Below are positions 48,065 through 55,255 of a DNA stretch of 64,000 nucleotides, one piece after another. The notes under the pieces are model-generated. The model worked only from the letters and a program-made list of their open reading frames with translations, did not search any database and was not told where the DNA came from. Positions within the stretch are counted from its first letter, which is position 1. Each line of letters begins with the position of its first letter. Source of the stretch: Gammaproteobacteria bacterium (lineage in GTDB: Bacteria > Pseudomonadota > Gammaproteobacteria > Steroidobacterales > Steroidobacteraceae); contig PLUE01000022.1 in assembly GCA_003164785.1 (NCBI GenBank), positions 216,590 to 280,589 on the forward strand, read 5' to 3'. The position numbers were made by a program, and so were the translations under genes.

Positions 48065-49258
48065 CTACGTGTGCGCCGGGCGGCGCAGCGATGCGGAAAG
48101 TCGGCTCAACGGGATGCTCATGGTGAACGTCGCGCCCGTTCCTTTCCCCCCGCTGAACGCCTGGATCGAACCGCCATGCAGCTCGGCCAATTGCTTGACG
48201 ATGGCCAGTCCCAGTCCCAATCCGCCGTGGCTGCGGGTGGTGGTGGCATCTTGCTGGCTGAACCGCTCGAATATGCGCGGCAGGAATTCGGGCTCGATTC
48301 CCCTGCCGTGATCGGCCACGACGAGAGTCAGGCACTCGCCGCTGCGTCCCGCCCGGAGGGTGACCCTGCCGCCCTTGGCCGAAAATTTCACCGCGTTGCT
48401 CAACAGGTTCCAGACGATCTGCTGCAGGCGTGCGGGATCCGCCTCGATGCTCAATGCCTCATCCTCGAACGACGCGTCAACCTCCACACCGGCCAGCTGC
48501 GCGGGACCGCTCACCACGTCGAGGGCCGCGCGTATCACGGGGTAAGGGTCGATGGTTTCGGCGATCAACCGCATCTTGCCGAAGGTGACCCCCGCGTAAT
48601 CGAGCAGATCGGAAATCATTTGCGCCTGGAACCGTGAGTTCCGTTCGATGGCTTGCAGACCATGCGTCACCGACGCCGGCAGACCCGGCTTGCGGTTGAG
48701 CAATGTCGCCCATCCCAGGATGGCGTTCAGCGGATTGCGCAGCTCGTGCGACAGCGTCGCCAGGAACTCTTCCTTGAGCCGGTTGCTGCGCTCCGCCTCG
48801 CTGCGCGCGGCGCGCTCGCTGGCGAGAAGGCTTTCGCGCGCCTCCTCCGCGCGCAATTTCTGCGTGACGTCGGTCGCCACCAGGATGCGAACGCCGGAGA
48901 TGCCCTCCTTGGCGAAATCGAGCAGATCGTCGACCATTTCGGTCAGCTCGCGCACGCTGCCTTTCACGAACTTGAGCTGACGCTGTTGTTCGTTGGTCAG
49001 TGGACCATCCATGCCATCCAGCAGGATGCCGGCAATGCTGGTGATCGATGCCAACGGCGTGCGGAACTCATGGCTCATGTAGGAAAGGAAGCAGCTCTTC
49101 AGGTCGGCCGCCTCGCGCAACTGCAGCGCATTGTCGTCCAACTCGGCATACAGGGCGACGACGCCCTTGTTCGTCTCGGCCAACTCCGCCTGGAGCGAGG
49201 CCAACTCGGCCTGCTGGCTGGCGATCACCGACCTCAAGCTGTCGATGTCGTCGCTCAT
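48065..49258 (-). CDS. Histidine kinase with two HisKA domains and an apparent internal deletion
   Basis: A 397-residue kinase beginning with a coiled coil (residues 1-50), then a HisKA domain with phospho-acceptor His63 (SYMSHEFRTPLASI). At about residue 118 the text jumps from DDLLDFAK to GVRILVATDVTQKLRAEEA, which resembles the end of a PAS or linker segment, then a second HisKA with His171 (ATLSHELRNPLNAI) and one HATPase (VWNLLSNAVKF, DHGRGI, GGLGLGLAIVKQLAELHGG). Relatives in Rsb-type operons have a full HATPase after the first HisKA, so roughly one kinase module appears to be deleted in frame. The remaining C-terminal kinase may still work. The start overlaps the upstream fragment's stop as ATGA. 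Confidence 0.8.
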   Translation of the reverse strand: MSDDIDSLRSVIASQQAELASLQAELAETNKGVVALYAELDDNALQLREAADLKSCFLSYMSHEFRTPLASITSIAGILLDGMDGPLTNEQQRQLKFVKGSVRELTEMVDDLLDFAKEGISGVRILVATDVTQKLRAEEARESLLASERAARSEAERSNRLKEEFLATLSHELRNPLNAILGWATLLNRKPGLPASVTHGLQAIERNSRFQAQMISDLLDYAGVTFGKMRLIAETIDPYPVIRAALDVVSGPAQLAGVEVDASFEDEALSIEADPARLQQIVWNLLSNAVKFSAKGGRVTLRAGRSGECLTLVVADHGRGIEPEFLPRIFERFSQQDATTTRSHGGLGLGLAIVKQLAELHGGSIQAFSGGKGTGATFTMSIPLSRLSASLRRPAHT

Positions 49259-49497
49259 TGGCGATGACACGCGACGACCACGGTCGCATCATCGCGGCGG
49301 CGAACGAAATCCCGGTACAGCACCGCGGCGACGACTGCCGAATGCCGTAGATGCAGCCCGGGATATGCGCTCACGGGCCAGTCGTAATCACGCCTGCGCC
49401 CGGTCCTCGACAACACCACGGTCCTCTGCCCGGCGGCATGGCGCACGACGTTGGTTGCCAGTTCGGTGGCAATGATGCCGACCCGACCGGCGCTCAC
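49255..49497 (-). pseudogene. Fused remnant of an RsbT-like / SpoIIE phosphatase protein
   Basis: The frame joins two pieces: FDEVSAGRVGIIATELATNVVRHA, the N-box of an RsbT/RsbW-type ATP-binding domain, and YPGLHLRHSAVVAAVLYRDFVRRRDDATVVV, the last strands of a SpoIIE/PP2C phosphatase. An intact protein of this kind would be about 330 residues, so some 250 residues between the pieces are missing. The homology continues upstream of the GTG used here (GFQ before FDEV), where it runs into the STAS fragment. It is likely non-functional. Confidence 0.65.
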
Positions 49498-49607
49498 CTC
49501 GTCGAACTGAAAGCCGTCGGCACACCGGTGACGTCGATGATCGCGATCTGCGACTCGGTGTCGACGATCTTCTGCAACACGGACGCGATGGAATCGCTGG
49601 CGGCCAT
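49494..49607 (-). pseudogene. N-terminal stub of an RsbR/RsbS-like STAS domain
   Basis: From an ATG with GAGGGAACGACA just upstream, the 37-codon frame reads SDSIASVLQKIVDTESQIAII followed by DVTGVPT, the first strands of a STAS domain of the RsbR/RsbS type. It then runs out of frame exactly where RsbT-like sequence (GFQFDEV) starts. The phosphorylated Thr/Ser region and the helices are lost. It looks like a deletion joint between rsbR/S and rsbT genes. Confidence 0.6.
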
Positions 49608-49743
49608 TGTCGTTCCCTCGTGAAATCCTGCGCCAGAACGGCGGGAGATTCGCAATGAATCATTCGCTAACCAATAAGCTTACGCGTTTTGGCCCCGCGC
49701 CGATATAGAACCCGGGGGGCGCAGCCGACATGACGAGGCTTGT

Positions 49744-49787
49744 AAAATTTAGCCGTCGGCAGCGCGGATCCTCCCACCCGACGCCGC
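49744..49787 (-). terminator. Possible terminator after the amine operon
   Basis: An 8-bp stem with one mismatch (GCCGTCGG against CCGACGCC on the plus strand) closes a long loop and is followed on the minus strand by TAAATTTTAC, just after the permease stop. Confidence 0.4.
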
Positions 49788-49795
49788 CAACGATG

Positions 49796-51127
49796 CTACA
49801 GCGCCGCGCGCAGCTCCTCGCGACGCTTAGCCTTAAGCACGGCGCCGTAGACCAATCCGGCGATGAGCCACGCTCCACCCACCTCGACGGCCAGAGCGCT
49901 CATGCCCGAGAACACCGCAAGCACCACGACGATCCCACAGATCGGCGCCGCCCAGTGCGCGGCCCACGCACGCGAACGCAATTTCACGCCGAAACGCGCC
50001 AGCACCGACACGTGGAGGAAGAGGAACCCGCTCAAAGCGCCGAAATTCACGATGGACGCGAGGTCGTCGAGCCTCTTTTTCATGAACAAGGCAACTGCCA
50101 GCGAGATCGCCGCCGTCACCAGCATGCCCATGTAAGGCGTGTGGTAGCGGGGATGGATTCGCGCCAGGACGGCGGGCAGCTGCCGGTCCCGGCCCATCGC
50201 ATAGACCACCCGCGCCACACCCACCTGCATCGGCAAGGCATTCGACAGGCCGACGATGGTGGCGTAGGCCCACGCCAGCAGCGCCGCCGTCCAGGGACCG
50301 GTGGCCGCGTCGGCCAGTTCGTAGATCGCCGCCGAAGGGTCCTTTAAAGCAATCCCCGGCAGCATATTTCCCAGTATCCAGGTCAGGCCGACGAAGAACA
50401 CCGCGGACAGCATCAGCACCGCGATGATGGCACGACCGACGACCCGCCGATCGCCCCCCTCCACTTCCTCGGCCAACGTCGACACCGCATCGAACCCGAG
50501 GAACGACATGATGCAAATGGAGGTCGCGCTGAAAATCTTGGCCGAATCGAACGCGGCGGGATTCCACACGGGCTTTAGCGTCAGGCCGCCGTTGCCGAAG
50601 CCCGCGTACAGCGCGATCACGCACAGCACGGCGAATGCGACCAGGATGATCACCTGCAGCGCCACGGAGATGAAATTCGCCCGCGAGGTGACCGTGATGC
50701 CGAACCAATTGATCGCGGTGGTGACCGCCACCAGCAGCACGATCCAAACCCCCCGGTCGATGCCCGGCAGCAGCGTCTCCAACGCCACCGCCATCAGCAC
50801 GTAAACGAACGCGGGAATCAGCAGATAGTCGAGCAGGATCATCCAACCCGCGACGAACCCGGCATAGGGTCCGAGCGAGTGGCGTGCAAACCCATAGACG
50901 GAGCCCGCGGTGGGCAGCGCTTCGGTCATGGTCGCGTAGCTGCGGGCCGTGAAATACATGCAGACGGCGCCCAGCAGATACGCGAGCACGATCAGCCCAT
51001 TCGACTCGTTCCACACGAATCCGAGCGTGCTCAACGGCGCGAACGGCGCGATGTACGCAAGACCGTAGAGGATCAAGTCCCAATACGTGAGCGAGCGCCT
51101 CAGCCCGACGCTGGTCTCAGTGATCAT
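49796..51127 (-). CDS. APC-family amino acid/amine permease
   Basis: A 443-residue inner membrane transporter with about 12 hydrophobic helices. The start LRRSLTYWDLILYGLAYIAPFAPLSTLGFV is typical of the APC superfamily, with YGFARHSLGPYAGFVAGWMILLDY and SFLGFDAVSTLAEEVEGGDRRVVGRA in helices 3 and 6. Members of this subgroup import amino acids or amines. Its ATG directly abuts the stop of a cytochrome gene in the amine dehydrogenase operon, which suggests uptake of the amine or of a related nitrogen compound. Confidence 0.88.
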   Translation of the reverse strand: MITETSVGLRRSLTYWDLILYGLAYIAPFAPLSTLGFVWNESNGLIVLAYLLGAVCMYFTARSYATMTEALPTAGSVYGFARHSLGPYAGFVAGWMILLDYLLIPAFVYVLMAVALETLLPGIDRGVWIVLLVAVTTAINWFGITVTSRANFISVALQVIILVAFAVLCVIALYAGFGNGGLTLKPVWNPAAFDSAKIFSATSICIMSFLGFDAVSTLAEEVEGGDRRVVGRAIIAVLMLSAVFFVGLTWILGNMLPGIALKDPSAAIYELADAATGPWTAALLAWAYATIVGLSNALPMQVGVARVVYAMGRDRQLPAVLARIHPRYHTPYMGMLVTAAISLAVALFMKKRLDDLASIVNFGALSGFLFLHVSVLARFGVKLRSRAWAAHWAAPICGIVVVLAVFSGMSALAVEVGGAWLIAGLVYGAVLKAKRREELRAAL

Positions 51128-51589
51128 TCATTTGCCGGAAACACCCGATTCGTCGGCTTTCTTCAGCAACGCAGCGCGCATCGGCGACGCCTCGAGGCGC
51201 AGCGGCTGGGTGCGCAATCTTCCGATCTCCTCGGCCGAGAACGGTTCGAAGTCGGCGGGCAGGTGCTCCTTGTCGAAGCGCCAGAACATCCAGTTCATCA
51301 GGTCGGCCAGGTCGGCGTTGCCGAGAGGCGACGTCGCCACGCCGGGCACGCGCCCCAGATAATCCCGTCCGCCGGGCACATTGAGGAATTTGGATACCGT
51401 GCCGGCGATGCTCGGTGCGGTCCCGTCGGAGCCCGCGCCGTCCGGCCGATGACATCCCTGGCAGTTGAGCGTCCAGTTCTGCCACGCGCGTTGCGGATTG
51501 AGGACATAGGCCGGTGCGTCCGGCGGCGATTGAGCGGCGGCGGACGTGAACGCCGCGATCAGGACCGCTCCGAGGACCGGCCGGCTCAT
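51128..51589 (-). CDS. Periplasmic monohaem cytochrome c (second of pair)
   Basis: A 153-residue secreted protein: signal peptide MSRPVLGAVLIAAFTSAAAQ, then the haem site CQGCH at about residue 43 (WTLNCQGCHRPDGAGSDG) and a possible distal Met in the C-terminal half. Only one CxxCH is present. The N-terminal sequence WQNWTLNCQGCH resembles cytochromes in amine dehydrogenase clusters. It would accept electrons from the enzyme or the partner cytochrome. Its start overlaps the previous cytochrome stop as ATGA. Confidence 0.82.
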   Translation of the reverse strand: MSRPVLGAVLIAAFTSAAAQSPPDAPAYVLNPQRAWQNWTLNCQGCHRPDGAGSDGTAPSIAGTVSKFLNVPGGRDYLGRVPGVATSPLGNADLADLMNWMFWRFDKEHLPADFEPFSAEEIGRLRTQPLRLEASPMRAALLKKADESGVSGK

Positions 51590-52083
51590 GAATCGGGATA
51601 TGGCGGACGCAACGCCCGGGTCGCCTGGGGCGATCGGTCGGAGTGGCGGGCACGGGCGGCGATGACGTCCTCCGCGGTCAGCGCCGGCGCCGCGGGATTC
51701 TTGCCGCGCCCGCTCGCCAGATAGGTGAGCACGGCCGCGATCTCCGCGTCGCTGAGTCCGGACTGCGCAGGCATCACCCCGAGGTAGCTCACTCCCCCGA
51801 TCTTCAGATTCCCCATCAGGCCGGTGGTCACCACCATGGCCAGGTAATCCCGGCCGTCGGCCGTCTTCGCAAACTCGCCGATCTGGTCGTGCAACGAGGG
51901 GAAGGCGCCGGGAATGCCCGCCGCCTCCGGCCCATGGCATACCGCGCACCGCGTTGAAAACACCGTTGCCCCGACGTCGTCGGCGGCTGCCGGGACGGTC
52001 CATGCGGCACCGAGCGACCCCGAGGCGCACCACGCCGCCACCGCGAGCCGCGACGATGTCCTATTTCTGCTCAATCGCGACAC
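51586..52083 (-). CDS. Periplasmic monohaem cytochrome c (first of pair)
   Basis: A 165-residue secreted cytochrome c with a signal peptide (LAVAAWCASGSLGAAWTVPAAA) and one haem site, CAVCHGPEAAGIPG. The segment ADGRDYLAMVVTTGLMGNLKIGG and YLGVMPAQSGLSDAEIAAVLTYL is the class I pattern with a Met ligand (VMPA). The gene starts within the last 23 bp of mauA. In the Alcaligenes aromatic amine dehydrogenase cluster a small monohaem cytochrome follows the small subunit gene in the same way; here there are two. Confidence 0.85.
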   Translation of the reverse strand: MSRLSRNRTSSRLAVAAWCASGSLGAAWTVPAAADDVGATVFSTRCAVCHGPEAAGIPGAFPSLHDQIGEFAKTADGRDYLAMVVTTGLMGNLKIGGVSYLGVMPAQSGLSDAEIAAVLTYLASGRGKNPAAPALTAEDVIAARARHSDRSPQATRALRPPYPDS

Positions 52084-52633
52084 CCAGAATGATGGCGGTG
52101 GAGCACGTGTACGACTGGCTCTTGGTGCCGAAACACCACGTCACTTCGTTGTTGTTCTGCGGACGCACCACCGGCCGATCGCCCTGGTTGTTCTGACAGG
52201 CGCACCGGCCCCAGGCGACGCCGCCGCAGCAATCGTTGTACGAGATGATGTAGTTGCGCATGTCCGCGGGATTGCGGCAGGTGCCGATCCAGGTGATCGG
52301 TGACATCTCGGTGCCCGGAGGGCAGGAGTTGACACTGCCGCCGTAACACGCGCACAGCGACCCGTCGATGGCGCAATACCGCCAGTAATCGCACTTGGTC
52401 GGGTCGCCCGGATCTTGCGGATTCCCGGTCGATTGCGGCGCGCCGAGGCCTGAGTTTGGCCCGGTCGGCGGACTGCCGCCCTCGTCGGCGCCCCGCGCCA
52501 CGGGCAACAACGGCAGCGAAGCCGCCCCGGCCAGAAAGCCCCCGAGGACGGTGAACAGGCTGCGCCGCGACGTTCGGCTCGCGAAACCGCGCAGGGCTTT
52601 TTCCGCTAAATGATCGAATTGACCCACATTCAT
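52061..52633 (-). CDS. mauA: Amine dehydrogenase light chain (TTQ-bearing)
   Basis: The small subunit of a periplasmic quinoprotein amine dehydrogenase. The 190-residue precursor has a twin-arginine signal (TSRRSLFTVLGGFLAGAAS) and a Cys-rich mature part with 12 cysteines for six disulfides (CDYWRYCAIDGSLCACYGG onward). Trp115 (SPITW) and Trp166 (NEVTW) are 51 residues apart, the same spacing as Trp57 and Trp108 that form tryptophan tryptophylquinone in Paracoccus methylamine dehydrogenase. Asp90 and Asp134 match the essential Asp32 and Asp76. The signal peptide is part of the count. It overlaps mauD by 4 bp. Confidence 0.95.
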   Translation of the reverse strand: MNVGQFDHLAEKALRGFASRTSRRSLFTVLGGFLAGAASLPLLPVARGADEGGSPPTGPNSGLGAPQSTGNPQDPGDPTKCDYWRYCAIDGSLCACYGGSVNSCPPGTEMSPITWIGTCRNPADMRNYIISYNDCCGGVAWGRCACQNNQGDRPVVRPQNNNEVTWCFGTKSQSYTCSTAIILGVAIEQK

Positions 52634-53244
52634 TCTCCCGAAGAGGCACGCCGCGGCCCAACCTGGCCGAGGAATTGCTGGATGCTGCTGACGCCGGTTT
52701 CTTTGGCGACGAATAAACTTTCCAAGTGTTCACGCGTGTTGACGAGCCCCGTCGACGCGAGCTTACCCGCTTCGTCGATCAACACTGCATAGGGAAGCTT
52801 GGCCACGCCGTAACTGCGCCCCAGCTGCTCGGACACCACGTAGGGAAATTTCCCCAGGTTTTTCTGTTTGACGAATTCCGCATGCTTGTCGAACTCGCCG
52901 TCGCTCGCCAGGATGATGTCCAGCCATCCGCGTTCCGCGCCCTGCGCCGAACGCACGGCCGGCAGCAATGCGTCGCACACCGTGCAGTCCGGCGATATGA
53001 ACAGCAGCAGCTGACTGCGGCCGCCGCGCAGCCCGCCGATTTGCACCGATGAGCCGTCCAACCCCGGAAGAACCATCTGCGGCGTCAGATCGCCGAGTTT
53101 CAGCGGCTGCCGCAGCGACAACGCGCCGGCCGGGGCGATGCGCTGATGCAAAACGCCGATTTGCCGCGCCAAGGCGATGCAGATGACGCCCAGCACCAGA
53201 AGGCCCACCCAAAGAGCGATTTGCGACGCGATCAGGAAACTCAT
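52630..53244 (-). CDS. mauD: Amine dehydrogenase accessory protein MauD
   Basis: A 204-residue thioredoxin-like protein with an N-terminal membrane helix (ALWVGLLVLGVICIALARQI) and a CxxC site in LLFISPDCTVCDALLPAV. KFPYVVSEQLGRSYGVAKLPYAVLID fits MauD, needed for disulfide formation in the small subunit. Its start and the mauE stop share an ATGA. Confidence 0.94.
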   Translation of the reverse strand: MSFLIASQIALWVGLLVLGVICIALARQIGVLHQRIAPAGALSLRQPLKLGDLTPQMVLPGLDGSSVQIGGLRGGRSQLLLFISPDCTVCDALLPAVRSAQGAERGWLDIILASDGEFDKHAEFVKQKNLGKFPYVVSEQLGRSYGVAKLPYAVLIDEAGKLASTGLVNTREHLESLFVAKETGVSSIQQFLGQVGPRRASSGE

Positions 53245-53801
53245 GACACTTCTCCGCTGCGCATTGGGGCCAAGGCCATCACTTGATCCAATGCGCCGTA
53301 TAAGGCCAGCAGCGCGCAGGCCGCCAGCAGTTGAGACCCTTGCACCGGCACTGCGCCGCGCGCCGATGCCGCCACCAGAATCGCCAGACCCAGCAGCACG
53401 GCGTTTCTTCCGATCTGAAACGCCCCCAGCGGCCGGTGATTGGCTCCGGCACCGGAGCCGAAACTGCAGCCGCAGTCGACCTCGCGCCGGCCTTGCAGGA
53501 CCGCGCGCAGGATGAAGACGAGATAGGCGGCCCAGATCGCCGCGGCCAACGACGCCCCGATCATGCGCAGGTGCGCGCCGGGCAACAGGAGCAGCACGCC
53601 GGCAACGGCCTCGCCGAGCGCCGCGGCGGCCAATGCCGCCGTCGCGACGTGATGCGGCAATCCGGCGAATTCCCGCACCACGTTGCGCGAGTAGGACCAT
53701 TTGACGACCTTGTGGCCGGCCGACACCGCCAGCAATACCGCGACAAAGGCCGCGAGCTGCGCCGCCAGCACTCCGGCCGTCCCGCCGCTGAGCGAGCCCA
53801 T
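53241..53801 (-). CDS. mauE: Amine dehydrogenase accessory membrane protein MauE
   Basis: A 186-residue membrane protein with four to five helices. KVVKWSYSRNVVREFAGLP and REVDCGCSFGSGAGANHRPLGAFQIGRNAVLL are family hallmarks, the second with a C-x-C. With MauD it supports export and folding of the small subunit in the periplasm. The ATG lies 2 bp after the mauB stop, and the position between mauB and mauD is the standard order. Confidence 0.93.
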   Translation of the reverse strand: MGSLSGGTAGVLAAQLAAFVAVLLAVSAGHKVVKWSYSRNVVREFAGLPHHVATAALAAAALGEAVAGVLLLLPGAHLRMIGASLAAAIWAAYLVFILRAVLQGRREVDCGCSFGSGAGANHRPLGAFQIGRNAVLLGLAILVAASARGAVPVQGSQLLAACALLALYGALDQVMALAPMRSGEVS

Positions 53802-53803
53802 GG

Positions 53804-54955
53804 TCAGCGCACCGGCTCGATCAGCATGCGACTTCGAAACCCGGGCAGCTCCAGGCTGCGCACCAGGCTGCCGCCCTGGGGCTCGTACACGTCGAGCCGC
53901 TCGCCGGCCTGGACCAACATCAAGGGTTCCGGTCCGTGCGACAAGGAAATCGACGATCCCGGGCGCACCAGCCGCATGCGCTTGACCCGCGTCTTGGTGG
54001 CCGGGTTGAACACCCAGACCTCGTCGGCCGGATCCTTGTGCGTACCTTCGTGCGCATCCGCCTGCATCAGCACGTACAGCAGCTTCTGCTCGTCGCTGGC
54101 GATCAGCTGCCAGCCGCTCGGCCGCCAATGCGCCGCAGCATCCGCGCCCGACACCAGCGGCCAATCCGGCAGCACCTTGACGTCGTCGCCCTGCATGTCG
54201 ATGGGCTGCACGCGCCCCTTCAGGCTCGGAAAATAGCGCACGCCGCCCAGGGTGGCCGACCCGGTGAACAAGGGGTCGGTGTCCAGGGGATTGAAGGCCT
54301 TCGTTTCGCTGCGACCCGCGACCGCGCCATTGGCATCGAGTTTGATGCTCAGCAACGTGCCGCTCGAGCACAAGGTCGAGAAGCCGCGTGCGCCGGTGGG
54401 GTAGACCAGCGAACAGCCCGGGATCTCGATCTCCCCCAAGGGCTTGCGGTTCACGAGGTCGACGACGGTCACCGAGGAAGCCGGCGTGAAGTTGAAGATC
54501 AATGCCATGCGCTGATCGTCGGTGAAGGCGACCAGCCCCTCCATCGCCGTGATGAGCGCGCGCTTCGTTCCCGGAAGCACGATCTCCCCCACCGCGTTCA
54601 GCGTCTGCTTGTCGTAGATGGTGATGAAGTCGGTGCGCACGCCGCGCGAACCGCGCGACCACACCGTGTCGGCCACGTAGATCTCCGGACGTTTGTCGGA
54701 CACCAACAACGTCGCCGAGTCGTGCGCCTGCAGCTGGCCCTTGACCTCGCGGCTGTCGCTGCCGACGTTGCGCAGTTCGATCCGGTCGCCGGAGTAATTG
54801 AGGAAACTCCACGTCGTCGGATAATGCGCCGGCAAGGTTTCGACTTTCGGGATCGTTTCCGCCGGCAACGGCTTCGGAAAGTCGACTGCGCCCGCGAATG
54901 CGGCCGCCACGCACGAGCCCACGCCCAAGGTTGCCCGTAACACTGTCATTCTCAT
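53804..54955 (-). CDS. mauB: Amine dehydrogenase heavy chain (MauB/AauB)
   Basis: The large subunit of the enzyme, a seven-bladed propeller in the periplasm. The 383-residue precursor has a signal peptide (RATLGVGSCVAAAFAGAV). The mature part has repeated blade motifs such as ADTVWSRGSRGVRTDFITIYDKQTLNAVGEI and VLMQADAHEGTHKDPADEVWVFN, which suits the amine dehydrogenase heavy chain family. The cluster lacks mauF, amicyanin and mauG and has a following cytochrome, so it is closer to an aromatic (aralkylamine) dehydrogenase cluster than to methylamine dehydrogenase; the substrate remains inference. The ATG used lies 9 bases after GAGAGG. Confidence 0.93.
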   Translation of the reverse strand: MRMTVLRATLGVGSCVAAAFAGAVDFPKPLPAETIPKVETLPAHYPTTWSFLNYSGDRIELRNVGSDSREVKGQLQAHDSATLLVSDKRPEIYVADTVWSRGSRGVRTDFITIYDKQTLNAVGEIVLPGTKRALITAMEGLVAFTDDQRMALIFNFTPASSVTVVDLVNRKPLGEIEIPGCSLVYPTGARGFSTLCSSGTLLSIKLDANGAVAGRSETKAFNPLDTDPLFTGSATLGGVRYFPSLKGRVQPIDMQGDDVKVLPDWPLVSGADAAAHWRPSGWQLIASDEQKLLYVLMQADAHEGTHKDPADEVWVFNPATKTRVKRMRLVRPGSSISLSHGPEPLMLVQAGERLDVYEPQGGSLVRSLELPGFRSRMLIEPVR

Positions 54956-54977
54956 TTCGTTAGGCCTCTCTTCGCAT

Positions 54978-55151
54978 TCATGATGTCTGGTTGAGCACGG
55001 AAAAGCGCGCACCGCTGATGGCGTAGGCGACGATGACGTCGCGAATCGAAATGGCCTGGCAGGGGCTCAAACTGGGCTCTCCCGGCGGCCGGCGCGTGAT
55101 GGCGCGGCTCGTGTCGTAGATACGCGCGATGCCCGACCTTCGTAACCCCAA
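54978..55151 (-). pseudogene. Fragment of a YtcJ-like amidohydrolase upstream of mauB
   Basis: A 57-codon frame contains RIYDTSRAITRRPPGEP and ISIRDVIVAYAISGARFSVL, which match the segment shortly before the C-terminal beta-sandwich of YtcJ-type (amidohydrolase family 3) enzymes, usually TR...G...Q-x-I-S-x-x-(D/E)-A-L-x-A-Y-T-I-x-G-A. The frame then stops just where TGSIEPGK would follow. Codon third positions are rich in G and C, as in real genes. It has no good start (a TTG only) and lacks the metal-binding N-terminus, so it is a remnant, not a leader peptide. Confidence 0.55.
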
Positions 55152-55255
55152 TTATTCGACTCCCGTTTTTTGCGCCCGTCATCGCGCTTTTGCCGGAGTG
55201 TACGTGAACGGCCGCTAGCTGAATACTCCGGCGCGGCAACAGGTATATTCCACGA

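Noticed and set aside
49388..49663. 91-codon minus-strand frame over the Rsb remnants
   Set aside because: Arg/Ser-rich translation without family likeness; the STAS and RsbT-like pieces lie in other frames of the same stretch.
49608..49743. Further rsb gene pieces or a promoter upstream of the STAS stub
   Set aside because: Nothing in the three minus-strand frames resembles STAS or kinase sequence, and no convincing -35/-10 pair was found.
54952..55239. 95-codon frame upstream of mauB as a possible leader or regulator
   Set aside because: Its protein is Arg/His-rich without family features; the alternative frame in the same place matches an amidohydrolase segment better.
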